This document shows positions 35,064 through 43,181 of a DNA stretch of 64,000 nucleotides, in pieces (position 1 is the stretch's first letter; every line of letters starts with the position of its first letter). The translations under genes were made by a program, and so were the position numbers. Where the stretch lies: assembly GCA_002154585.1 (NCBI GenBank), contig MUNG01000010.1, positions 1-64,000 of the forward strand, in the 5' to 3' direction. The notes under the pieces are model-generated. The model made no database searches. It had not been told where the DNA came from and saw only the letters and a list, made by a program, of their open reading frames with translations. Source of the DNA: Streptomyces pseudogriseolus. GTDB lineage: Bacteria; Actinomycetota; Actinomycetes; Streptomycetales; Streptomycetaceae.

Positions 35064-36221
35064 GTGTTGAAGAACAAGAAGTCCGTCCTGCGCGGAAGTC
35101 TGCTCGTCGTCGCGGCCACAGGCCTGCTGAGCACCACGGTCACGGGCGCCGCCGAGGCGGACCCGCCCGCGCGCTCGCCCCTCCAGCGCAGCCTCGACCG
35201 GCTCGTCGAGGAGGAGAGCTTCCCCGCGGCGCTCGCCTGGACCAGCGAGGACGGCCGCACGGCCTCGCTGGTCTCCGGCTCCTCGCGGCTCGGCCGCAAG
35301 GTGCCGGTCCCGCACGACGGGCAGGTCCGGGCGGGCAGCAACACCAAGACCTTCACCGCCGTCGTGGTGCTGCAACTGGTCGCCGAGGGCAAGGTCCGGC
35401 TGGACGCGCCCGTCGAGCGCTACCTCCCCGGACTCGTGCGCGGCGAGGGCATCGACGCGAACCGGATCACCGTCCGGCACCTGCTCCAGCACACCAGCGG
35501 ACTGCCCAACTACACCGAGCACATAGGGCTGGAGCACTTCGAGAAGGTCCAGAACCGCTTCTTCCACCCGCACGACCTGCTCGCCGCCGCCCTGGCCCAC
35601 CCGGCGAAGTTCGCGCCCGGCGCCAAGTGGGAGTACAGCAACACCAATTACCTGCTCGCCGGACTGATCGTCGAGCGGGTGACCGGGCGCCCCGTGCAGG
35701 AGGAGATCACCGAACGCGTCATCAACAAGGCGCATCTGCGTCACACGTACTGGCCTCAGCCGGGCGACCGGAGCATCCGCGGGCCGCACCCGCACGGCTA
35801 CGCCCTCGCGCGCCTCGACGACGAGCGGGTGGTCGACGCGACCGAGATGGACCCCTCCTGGGGCGGCGCGGCCGGGCAGCTGATCTCCACCCCGAGCGAC
35901 CTGGCCCGCTTCACCCGCGCCCTGCTCGACGGCGAGCTCCTGCCGCCCGAGCAGCTGGCGGAGATGCGCACGACGGTCGACGCCCCGGTGCTGCCGGGCT
36001 GGCGCTACGGGCTGGGCATCGTCAGCGTCCCGCTGAGCTGCGGCGGCGTGTACTGGGGGCACGGCGGAGACATCGACGGCTACGAGACCCGCGGCGGCGC
36101 CACGGACGACGGCCGCTCGGTCGGCCTGGCGGTGACCGCTCTGCCGGGGACGTTCGGCGGCGACGAGGAGAAGACGGCGCTGGCGGTGATGGACGCCGTC
36201 GACACGGCGTTCTGCAAGTGA
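35064..36221 (+). CDS. Secreted serine hydrolase (beta-lactamase / D-Ala-D-Ala carboxypeptidase family)
   Basis: 385 residues from GTG 35064, preceded by GGAGAAGGAA. The signal peptide (KNKKSVLRG, hydrophobic LLVVAATGLLSTTV) likely ends near residue 32 (AAEA). The class C-like motifs are present: SxxK in AGSNTKTFTA, YSN in WEYSNTNYL, and HGGDIDGY in place of KTG. It should act on peptidoglycan-like peptides or esters outside the membrane. It is 53 bp from the divergent broken TetR gene, so it may now be deregulated. Confidence 0.9.
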   Translation: MLKNKKSVLRGSLLVVAATGLLSTTVTGAAEADPPARSPLQRSLDRLVEEESFPAALAWTSEDGRTASLVSGSSRLGRKVPVPHDGQVRAGSNTKTFTAVVVLQLVAEGKVRLDAPVERYLPGLVRGEGIDANRITVRHLLQHTSGLPNYTEHIGLEHFEKVQNRFFHPHDLLAAALAHPAKFAPGAKWEYSNTNYLLAGLIVERVTGRPVQEEITERVINKAHLRHTYWPQPGDRSIRGPHPHGYALARLDDERVVDATEMDPSWGGAAGQLISTPSDLARFTRALLDGELLPPEQLAEMRTTVDAPVLPGWRYGLGIVSVPLSCGGVYWGHGGDIDGYETRGGATDDGRSVGLAVTALPGTFGGDEEKTALAVMDAVDTAFCK

Positions 36222-36242
36222 CGACGACTCCCCGAGGGTAGT

Positions 36243-36302
36243 GGGGAGTGCTCCCCGGTTCGGCGGTAGGGTGTTCCGGTGAAACGGGGAGCACTCCCCG
36301 TT
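36243..36302. promoter_or_regulatory. Two related palindromes upstream of the patatin gene
   Basis: The right site is a perfect 20-bp palindrome, AACGGGGAGCACTCCCCGTT (36283-36302). The left, GGGGAGTGCTCCCC (36243-36256), shares the same core. Their centres are 43 bp apart and the likely promoter lies between or over them. Confidence 0.7.
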
Positions 36303-36348
36303 CGGGGTTCTGCCGTGGGCGGGGCGTGGGCAGGGGAGAGGACGAGCC

Positions 36349-37188
36349 ATGTTGGACAGGACACTCGTGCTGGGCGGCGGCGGGCCGGTGGGCGGAGCCT
36401 GGCTGACGGGGATGCTCGCCGGTCTCACCGAAACGGGCACCGACCTCGACACCGCCGACGTCCTGATCGGCACCTCCGCCGGCGCCGTCTTCGGCGCACG
36501 GCTGCGCCGCGGCACCCCGGCCGCGGAACTGTACGAGCGTCAGCTGTCCGGCGCCGACGCCGTCCGCCTGCCGGTGACCGCCCGCCGGACGGCACGCTTC
36601 CTCTGGGCGGCCCTCGGCTCCCGCGACCCCGAACGCTCGGTCGCCCGGCTGGGCCGGACGGCGCTGCGCGCCCGCACCGGCCCCGAGTCGGACGTGTTCG
36701 ACACGGTGGGCCGGCTCCTCGGCGGGACACGCGACTGGCCGGAGCGCGAGCTGCGCGTCACCGCCGTCGAGGCCCGGACCGGGGAGGTGGAGGCGTTCGA
36801 CGCGCGCTCCGGGGTGAAGCTGGTCGAAGCGGTCGCGGCCAGTTGCGCCGTTCCCGTCGTCTGGCCCCCGGTCACCGTGGCGGGCCGCCGCTGGATGGAC
36901 GGCGGCAGCCGCTCCACCGCCAACCTCCAGCTCGCGCGCGGCAGTCGGCGGGTACTGGCCGTCGTGCCGATCCCGCGGGCGGTGGGTCCGCACCCGAGCG
37001 CGGCCGACCAGGCCGCGCGGCTGACCGAGGACGGTGCGCGAGTCGTCCTGCTGAGCCCGGACCGGGACGCCCGCCGCGCGATGGGCCGCGACATGGCCGA
37101 CACGGCACGCGGACCTGCCGCGGCACGCGCGGGGTACGAGCAGGCGCTCCGCGCCGCCGCCGAGGTGGCCGACACATGGGGCCGCTGA
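36349..37188 (+). CDS. Patatin-like phospholipase
   Basis: 279 residues. It has the oxyanion motif GGGGPVGGAWLTGML, the nucleophile elbow IGTSAGA (Gly-x-Ser-x-Gly) and the catalytic Asp motif DGGSRS. It has no signal peptide and so is probably a cytoplasmic serine lipid acyl hydrolase. The middle segment differs from the shorter typical bacterial patatins but covers the whole fold. Two strong palindromes lie within 110 bp upstream. Confidence 0.92.
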   Translation: MLDRTLVLGGGGPVGGAWLTGMLAGLTETGTDLDTADVLIGTSAGAVFGARLRRGTPAAELYERQLSGADAVRLPVTARRTARFLWAALGSRDPERSVARLGRTALRARTGPESDVFDTVGRLLGGTRDWPERELRVTAVEARTGEVEAFDARSGVKLVEAVAASCAVPVVWPPVTVAGRRWMDGGSRSTANLQLARGSRRVLAVVPIPRAVGPHPSAADQAARLTEDGARVVLLSPDRDARRAMGRDMADTARGPAAARAGYEQALRAAAEVADTWGR

Positions 37189-37278
37189 CGGCCGCGAGGC
37201 GCCCCCGAGGCCGCTGACGGCCGCGCCGGAACGGAAACGCGGTCGCGCCTCCAGGCCCCGTTCGGCACACTCGGCCCG

Positions 37279-38100
37279 ATGGACGAGCTCACCCGCATCG
37301 CGCACCGCCTCCAGCAGGTCGACGGAGTCGTCGCGGTCGCCCTCGGCGGCAGCCGCGCCCGCGGCACGCACCGTCCCGACTCCGACGTCGACCTGGGCCT
37401 GTACTACCGGCCCCCGCTCGACACGGCGGCCCTGCGCCGGCTGGCCGCCGAGCTGTCCGGGGACGCGGTGGAGGTGACCGAGCCGGGCGACTGGGGACCC
37501 TGGGTGGACGGCGGCGCCTGGCTGACCGTCGACGGCACCCCCGTCGACTGGATCTATCGCGACCTCGACCGCGTCCGCCGCGTCTGGCGGCAGTGCCGGG
37601 ACGGACACGTCGAGACCGGCATCCAGGCCGGTCACCCCTACGGCTTCTCCTCCCACACCTACGCCGGCGAAGTGGCCCTCGCCCGGATCCTCACCGATCC
37701 TGCCGGCGAGCTGACCGGACTGCGGGAGGAGATCCGCTCCGGGTACCCCCGACCGCTGCGCAACGCCCTGGTGGGGCAGGCGCGTTGGGAGGCGCCGTTC
37801 ATCCTGGCCGTCGCCCGCAAGGGCGTCCCGCGCGGCGACGCCTTCCACGTCGCCGGCTGCCTCCACCGCGCGGTCGGCCTCCTCGTGCACGCCCTGCACG
37901 CCGACGCCGGCGCCTGGGTGCTCAACGAGAAGGACGCGGTCCGCTCGGCGGGCGCCCTTCCCGGCGCCCCCGCCGGTTTCACCGCACGCGCCCAGGCCCT
38001 CTTCGGCACGCTCGACGCCGCCCCGGACCGTGTCACGGCCGCGCTCGACGCCGCCGGCCGGCTGGCCGCCGACGTACTGGACGGCCTCCCCGCGGAGTGA
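37279..38100 (+). CDS. Nucleotidyltransferase-domain protein (possible antitoxin/adenylyltransferase-like)
   Basis: 273 residues. The pol-beta-type motif is complete: ALGGSRARGTHRPDSDVDLGLYY has the GS motif and the two metal-binding aspartates, with a further acidic residue in PVDWIYRD. The C-terminal ~130 residues are helical and resemble the DUF4037/KNTase_C-like domains of streptomycin-type or unknown nucleotidyltransferases. Substrate unknown. It is transcribed alone. Confidence 0.85.
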   Translation: MDELTRIAHRLQQVDGVVAVALGGSRARGTHRPDSDVDLGLYYRPPLDTAALRRLAAELSGDAVEVTEPGDWGPWVDGGAWLTVDGTPVDWIYRDLDRVRRVWRQCRDGHVETGIQAGHPYGFSSHTYAGEVALARILTDPAGELTGLREEIRSGYPRPLRNALVGQARWEAPFILAVARKGVPRGDAFHVAGCLHRAVGLLVHALHADAGAWVLNEKDAVRSAGALPGAPAGFTARAQALFGTLDAAPDRVTAALDAAGRLAADVLDGLPAE

Positions 38101-38119
38101 GCCGGCTTCGACTCGGACT

Positions 38120-38143
38120 GTTCAGGCGCGGTCTTCCGGGTAC
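38120..38143 (+). promoter_or_regulatory. SigB-like stress promoter
   Basis: GTTC-14 bp-GGGTAC resembles the Streptomyces sigma-B consensus (GNNT-N14-16-GGGTAC/T) and lies 80 bp before the SRPBCC start. Read by eye only. Confidence 0.45.
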
Positions 38144-38222
38144 CCGTCGCCGCGACGACCCGTACAGGAGGCCCGGCGTGCCCGGCACGCCGGCCCTTCG
38201 CGCACAGAACCCAGGAGGATCC

Positions 38223-38696
38223 ATGAGCACGGTCAAGGAAACGGTCGACGTGAACGTCCCCGTCCGCCGGGCCTACGACCAGTGGACGCAGTTCGAGGAC
38301 TTCCCGCGTTTCATGGAGGGCGTCGAGGAGGTGACCCAGCTCGACGACCGGCACAACCACTGGACCACCAAGATCGCCGGTGTGAAGCGCGAGTTCGACA
38401 CCGAGATCGTGGACCAGCTCGTCGACGACCGGGTCACCTGGCGGACCGTCGGGGGCGAGACGCAGCAGCGCGGGTCGGTGCGGTTCGAGCCGCTGGACGA
38501 CACGCACACCCGCGTGGAACTCACCATGGACGTCGAGCCGACCGGCATGGCCGAGAAGGGCGCGGACGCCCTCGGCGTCATCGACCGCCGGGTCAAGGGG
38601 GACCTGCACCGCTTCAAGGAGTACGTCGAGAACGGCGGCAGCGGGGGCGGCTGGCACGGCCGTATCCGCCCGGAGGACCCGGCCGCCGGCCACTGA
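38223..38696 (+). CDS. SRPBCC-family protein
   Basis: 157 residues from ATG 38223 (CAGGAGGATCC upstream). It is a typical START-like/SRPBCC protein: KETVDVNVPVRRAYDQWTQF, FPRFMEGVEEVTQL, HWTTKIAGVKREFDTEI, VRFEPLDDTHTRVEL. The C-terminal GGSGGGWHGRI tail is flexible. It is a paralogue of the product at 28831-29364. A SigB-like promoter upstream and a hemerythrin gene next door suggest stress induction. Ligand unknown. Confidence 0.92.
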   Translation: MSTVKETVDVNVPVRRAYDQWTQFEDFPRFMEGVEEVTQLDDRHNHWTTKIAGVKREFDTEIVDQLVDDRVTWRTVGGETQQRGSVRFEPLDDTHTRVELTMDVEPTGMAEKGADALGVIDRRVKGDLHRFKEYVENGGSGGGWHGRIRPEDPAAGH

Positions 38697-38721
38697 GGCC
38701 GGGCCCGGCCCGGGACGTACG

Positions 38722-38760
38722 AAGGCCGGCCCTCCCCGCGGACGCGGGAGGGCCGGCCTT
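38722..38760. terminator. Very strong bidirectional terminator (15-bp stem)
   Basis: AAGGCCGGCCCTCCC pairs perfectly with GGGAGGGCCGGCCTT across a 9-nt loop, between the convergent SRPBCC and hemerythrin genes. Flanking A and T residues give a partial U-tract for the plus-strand transcript. Confidence 0.9.
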
Positions 38761-38796
38761 TCGTGCGGCGTACGGCCGTACGGAACCGGACGTGCG

Positions 38797-39288
38797 TCAG
38801 GACTCGACGATCTTGCGGACGTTGTCCACCGAACCGCAGCCGGACGCGAGCTGCCGCCCCCGCTCCTCCCAGAACGCCTTGCCCAGCTCCTCACGGCGCT
38901 CCATCGCCACGTTCTCCCGGGCGCCGTTGAGGATCGTGCGCTCCTCCTCGTCGGCGTGGTGCGTGACGGCCTCGACGAGCTCCTCCAGCTTCTCGTCCCA
39001 CTCGTCGCCGCCGATCTCCTCCACCTCGAGCAGGGCAAGCAGGGCCTGGTTGCCCTCGTCGTGCTCCTCCTCGCCGTGCTCGACCTCGTCGTCCTCGATG
39101 TTCTTGTACCGCTTCAGCGCGGGGTAGACCTTGGACTCCTCGGCCAGCGCGTGCGCGACCAGCAGGTCCGAGAACTCGCGCAGCGCGGCGCCCCGGTCGT
39201 CCTCGACACTGCGCATCCGGCGGAACAGCTCCTCCATGCGGCGGTGGTCCTGGAGGATGAGCTCGACGACGTCCGACGTCTCCGGCAT
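38797..39288 (-). CDS. Hemerythrin (HHE) domain protein
   Basis: 163 residues. The diiron-site pattern is clear: ILQDHRRMEELF, VAHALAEESKVYPAL, EHGEEEHDEGNQALLAL, AVTHHADEEERTIL. There is one hemerythrin domain and a short tail ending GSVDNVRKIVES. Such proteins bind O2, NO or peroxide and are common in stress regulons. It lacks the repetitive tail of the other hemerythrin in this window and is transcribed alone. Confidence 0.92.
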   Translation of the reverse strand: MPETSDVVELILQDHRRMEELFRRMRSVEDDRGAALREFSDLLVAHALAEESKVYPALKRYKNIEDDEVEHGEEEHDEGNQALLALLEVEEIGGDEWDEKLEELVEAVTHHADEEERTILNGARENVAMERREELGKAFWEERGRQLASGCGSVDNVRKIVES

Positions 39289-39393
39289 GGGACTGACTCC
39301 TTACATTGAGCGGACTCGGCGACTAGCGCATGCCCCGTCCCGCCGGTCTGAGTACTCCCGGTTTCCGTGGAGCGCCGAAGGGCCGCCGGCCGG

Positions 39394-39909
39394 TCACCCC
39401 GGCGTGAGATCGGTGCGCGGATCGATCGCCCAGTGGTTGCTGCGCAGCACCCGGCCCGCGAAGGTCACCTCCCGCTCCGCGACGAAGCGGAAGCCCAGGG
39501 AGCGGCAGATGCCGTTCGAGGCGCCGTTGCCCGTGGCCGGGAACGCGTGCACCACGCCCCAGCGGTCCTCGTCACGGGCCCGCTCCAGCAGCACCCGGGT
39601 CGCGCGCTTGCCCAGGCCGCGGCCCTGGAACTCGGGGAGGACCATCCAGCCGATCTCCGCGACGGGCCCGTCGCCCGAGCCGTGCGACCAGATGGTCACC
39701 GAACCGGCCACGACCTCGGGAGCGGCCGGGTCCGGCACGATCATCTTGATCCACGCGACGTCCGCCGCCGCGTCCCGGGCGTCCCGGCGCACCTTGTCCG
39801 CCATGCCCTCCCGGGGCAGCGGGCCGCCCAGTCCCGCCATCATCACCGGGTCGCACCGCATCCGGACGTACGCGTCCACGTCGTCCGCCACCACATCCCG
39901 CAACCGCAC
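39394..39909 (-). CDS. GNAT-family N-acetyltransferase
   Basis: 171 residues from GTG 39909. The acetyl-CoA loop EFQGRGLGKRATRVLLERA (Q/R-x-x-G-x-G) and the following NGASNGICRSLGFRFVAE segment are typical of GNAT enzymes. The N-terminal strand RLRDVVADDVDAYVRM also fits. Substrate unknown. Confidence 0.9.
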   Translation of the reverse strand: MRLRDVVADDVDAYVRMRCDPVMMAGLGGPLPREGMADKVRRDARDAAADVAWIKMIVPDPAAPEVVAGSVTIWSHGSGDGPVAEIGWMVLPEFQGRGLGKRATRVLLERARDEDRWGVVHAFPATGNGASNGICRSLGFRFVAEREVTFAGRVLRSNHWAIDPRTDLTPG

Positions 39910-40051
39910 GGCGCCCTCCTCGCTGAGCCTGGACGGACCCTACTGAGTCGAGCGCCCCGGCGGGACCTGTCACGCGCGGACGTCCCGTCCGGTCGCGTAC
40001 TGACGAGGGGGCGGGAACCGATCCACCACGACCGAAGCCGGACGCACCATG

Positions 40052-40088
40052 GTGACTCCGTCACACCGGCGGGCGTGTTTTCGCCGGT
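40052..40088. promoter_or_regulatory. Adjacent inverted repeats upstream of the APC permease
   Basis: GTGAC-TCC-GTCAC (40052-40064) is followed directly by ACCGGCG-10-CGCCGGT (40065-40088). They lie 20-55 bp before the permease start, so may be operators or an mRNA structure. Confidence 0.4.
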
Positions 40089-40107
40089 ACGGGGGACACG
40101 GTGCCGT

Positions 40108-41511
40108 ATGGCGAGACGAGTCGGTGACAGGGCAGGGACGCGGGCGGGCGCGCGGGGAGCAGGACAGGAGCCGACGGCTCTCCAGCGCGCGCTGACGACC
40201 CCGCTGCTGTACTTCTTCATCCTGGGCGACGTGCTCGGCGCCGGCGTGTACGTCCTGGTCGGACAGGTCGCCGCCGACGCCGGCGGAGCGGTGTGGGTAC
40301 CGCTCGTCGTCGCCCTGCTGCTGGCGCTGCTGACGGCCGCCTCGTACGCCGAGCTGGCGACGAAGTACCCGCGGGCCGGCGGCGCCTCCCACTACGCGAC
40401 GCGCGCCTTCGGGCCGTTCGCCGGGTTCGTCGCGGGGTTCTGCATGCTCGCCGCCGGCATCGTCTCGGTGGCGGCCCTCGCCCGCGGCTTCGGCGGCGAC
40501 TACCTGTCGGCCTTCGTCGCCCTGCCGGTGGGGCTCGTCGCCGTGGTCTTCCTGGGCCTGCTGGCGCTGGTCAACGCGCGCGGCATCAAGGAGTCCACCC
40601 GCGCCAACGTCGTCGCCACCGTCGTCGAGGTGGGCGGCCTGGCCGTCGTCGTCGTGCTCGGCGCGTGGCTGCTGCTGCGCGGCGACGGCGACCTGGGGCG
40701 CCTCACCGAGCTCGGCACGCCGGAGAAGGGCGCGGCGGCCGCCGTGCTGAGCGGCTCCGTGCTGGCGTACTACTCGTTCGTCGGGTTCGAGACCTCCGTG
40801 AACGTCGCCGAGGAGACCCGCGACCCGCGCCGCTCCTACCCGCGCGCCCTGTTCGGCGCGCTGGCCACCGCAGGCGCCGTGTACGTGCTGGTCGGCCTGG
40901 CCGCGTCCGCCGCCGTGCCCACCGCCCAACTGGCCGGATCCAGCGGTCCGCTGCTGGAGGTCGTCAAGGAGGCGGGCGGCGTGCCGCCCAAGCTGTTCAG
41001 CGCGATCGCGCTCGTCGCCGTGGCCAACGGCGCCCTGCTGACCGGCATCATGTCCTCCCGCCTCGCCTACGGCATGGCGAAGGACGGGTTGCTGCCGGGC
41101 ACGCTGACCAAGGTCCTGCCGGGCCGCCGCACCCCCTGGGCCGCCATCGCCGTCACCACCGGTCTGGCGATGCTCCTCGCCCTCACCGGCAGCGTCGCCA
41201 CCCTCGCGTCCACCCTGGTCCTGCTGCTGCTCGTCGTCTTCCTCATGGTCAACACCGCGGTGCTGGTGCTGCGCCGCGACCCGGGGAGGGCCGACCACTT
41301 CCGCACGCCGGTCGTCCTGCCGGTGCTGGGCATCGCGTCGTGCGTGCTGCTCGCCACGCAGATCGAGGCGGCGGTGTGGCTGCGGGGCCTGGCGATCGTG
41401 GCGGTCGGCACGGTGCTGGCCGCGATCAGCGTCGCCCGGCGCTCGCGGAGGGCGGGGGAGGAGGAGGCGGCGGACCGGGGCGCGGACGAGGACGCCCCGC
41501 AGCCCGGCTGA
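40108..41511 (+). CDS. APC-superfamily amino acid permease
   Basis: 467 residues from ATG 40108 (GGGGGAC upstream). About twelve membrane helices are seen. The first carries the APC consensus FFILGDVLGAGVYVLVG, and SYAELATKYPRAGGASHYATRAFG matches helix 3 of amino acid/polyamine transporters. The long soluble C-terminus of cationic transporters is absent. Substrate unknown. The frame is open upstream but unsupported there. Confidence 0.9.
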   Translation: MARRVGDRAGTRAGARGAGQEPTALQRALTTPLLYFFILGDVLGAGVYVLVGQVAADAGGAVWVPLVVALLLALLTAASYAELATKYPRAGGASHYATRAFGPFAGFVAGFCMLAAGIVSVAALARGFGGDYLSAFVALPVGLVAVVFLGLLALVNARGIKESTRANVVATVVEVGGLAVVVVLGAWLLLRGDGDLGRLTELGTPEKGAAAAVLSGSVLAYYSFVGFETSVNVAEETRDPRRSYPRALFGALATAGAVYVLVGLAASAAVPTAQLAGSSGPLLEVVKEAGGVPPKLFSAIALVAVANGALLTGIMSSRLAYGMAKDGLLPGTLTKVLPGRRTPWAAIAVTTGLAMLLALTGSVATLASTLVLLLLVVFLMVNTAVLVLRRDPGRADHFRTPVVLPVLGIASCVLLATQIEAAVWLRGLAIVAVGTVLAAISVARRSRRAGEEEAADRGADEDAPQPG

Positions 41512-41538
41512 CCGTGGCCGGGTGACGGGCCCGCGTGG

Positions 41539-42048
41539 TCAGGCCCCCACGGTCCCGTCGATGCCCTCGCGCAGGAAGTCGGCGTGCCCGTTGTGACGGG
41601 CGTACTCCAGCAGGACGTGCACCATGACCATCCGCAGCGACACGTCCTCGCCCCACCTCGGCTGGTGCCCGGCCTGGTCGAGCGAGGACGCCTCCCGCTC
41701 GATCCGGCGCGAGTTCTCCACCTCCGCCTCCCACGCCGTGAACGCCTCCCGCCTGGTCGACGCGTCGGCGTCGTAGGCGGCCTGGAAGTCGACCGTGTCC
41801 GACCAGACCATGGGCGCGTCGTTGTCCTGGAACACCCGGCGGAACCAGGCGCGTTCCACCTCGGCCATGTGCCGCACCAGCCCGAGCAGGGACAGCGTGG
41901 ACGGCGGCATCGACCGCTGCCGCAGCTCATCGTCGCCGAGCCCCTCGCACTTCATGGCGAGAGTCGCCCGGTGGTAGTCGAGGAAGGCGCGCAGCGTCTC
42001 GCGCTCGCTGCCGAAAAGGGGCGGTCCGACCCGGCTGTCGCTCGTCAC
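41539..42048 (-). CDS. DinB-family protein (DUF664, mycothiol-dependent transferase-like)
   Basis: 169 residues. It has the four-helix DinB fold with the putative metal histidines in LLGLVRHMAEVERAWF and VHVLLEYARHNGHADFLREG. This DUF664 subgroup in actinobacteria includes mycothiol S-transferases, so detoxification is plausible. It lies between the permease and the SDR remnant, with a weak upstream region. Confidence 0.9.
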   Translation of the reverse strand: MTSDSRVGPPLFGSERETLRAFLDYHRATLAMKCEGLGDDELRQRSMPPSTLSLLGLVRHMAEVERAWFRRVFQDNDAPMVWSDTVDFQAAYDADASTRREAFTAWEAEVENSRRIEREASSLDQAGHQPRWGEDVSLRMVMVHVLLEYARHNGHADFLREGIDGTVGA

Positions 42049-42145
42049 TGCGGTGAACTCCTTCGCGTACGTGGGCGTACGAGTATGCCCGTCCCGCGAC
42101 GCGCACCCGGCGGGGGCCCTGTGCGGGACCCTCGTGCGGGCCGGG

Positions 42146-42903
42146 TCAGAGGTGGTGGCCGCCCGACACCTCGACGGTCTGGCCGGTGATCCAGCGCCCC
42201 TCCTCGGACACCAGCGCCGCGACGGCCAGGCCGATGTCGTCGGGCTCGCCGATCCGCCCGAGCGCGAACTGCCGCGCCAGCTCCGGGACGATCCCGGGGT
42301 GCCGGGCGAAGGCGTCGTCGGCGAAACGGGTGCGCGTGGCGCCGGGGGCGACGGCGTTGACGCGGATGCCGCGCGTGCTGAACTCCTTGGCCATGTACCG
42401 GGTGAGAACCGCCATGGCGCCCTTGAGGGAGGCGTACACGGAGTATCCCGGCTCGGTCACGTGGGGGAGGGCCGAATTGCTGGTCACGTTGACGATCGCG
42501 GCGCCGTCGGCGAGCAGCGGCAGCAGGGTCTGCGTCAGGAAGAACGGGCCCTTGAACAGCCCCGCGGTCAGCCGATCGAACGCCTGCTCGGTGGTGTCCT
42601 CGATCAGCGCCGACCCGGCGAACCCCGCGTTGTTGACCAGCTGGTCGAACGAGTCCCGCCCGAACGTCCCGCGCAGCGCACCGGCCACGGCCTCGCGGAA
42701 GGCCGGGAATCCGGCCGTGTCGGCGATGTCCAGCGGCAGCGCCACCGCCGTGCCGCCCAGCCGCTCGATCTCCCAGACGGTCTCCTTGGCGCCCTGCTCG
42801 TTGGAGCTCCAGGTCAGAACGGCGCCCGACCCCCGCCGCGCGATCTCCACGGCCGTACTGCGCCCGATGCCCGAGCTGGGCCGGTGACGACGGCAACCTT
42901 CAT
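42146..42903 (-). pseudogene. Short-chain dehydrogenase, frameshifted near its N-terminus
   Basis: From 42850 downwards the frame encodes a normal SDR (catalytic Tyr/Lys in YSVYASLKGAMAV, cofactor NNAGF, ending TVEVSGGHHL). The expected ATG and first strand MKVAVVTG are at 42903, in a different frame. Adding one base after GTCACCGGC would restore the glycine-rich motif TGASSGIGRSTAVEIARR. So one base is missing near 42878-42882, by mutation or sequencing error. Without it the protein lacks the NAD(P)-binding loop. Confidence 0.75.
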
Positions 42904-43105
42904 GGTGTGCCTCCCTGAGGCCTCGGAGCCCGCGAGCTCCCTACGGAAAGGGACACCTCCAGGCAATCGCGCGGCCGGCCGGCGGGAAACAACGATCCTC
43001 CTCGCCTCTTGCTCGATCCTCCCGCGCCGTGCGCCTGGGTGTTTTCGGCCGTTCCCGGCGAACCCCTCCCGATCACGCGGATCGCGGGCCGGCCGCGCCT
43101 TATGC

Positions 43106-43123
43106 TTCTACGCGTTTGTAGAA
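43106..43123 (+). promoter_or_regulatory. BlaI-like palindrome upstream of the Spo0M-like gene
   Basis: TTCTACGCGTTTGTAGAA has perfect TTCTAC/GTAGAA arms and shares the right half (TGTAGAA) with the sites at 44249 and 46333. Confidence 0.6.
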
Positions 43124-43181
43124 CGGCCCGCCGGACGCGGGCCGGACACACGCACGCACGCACAAAGGAGTGGACGCCACC

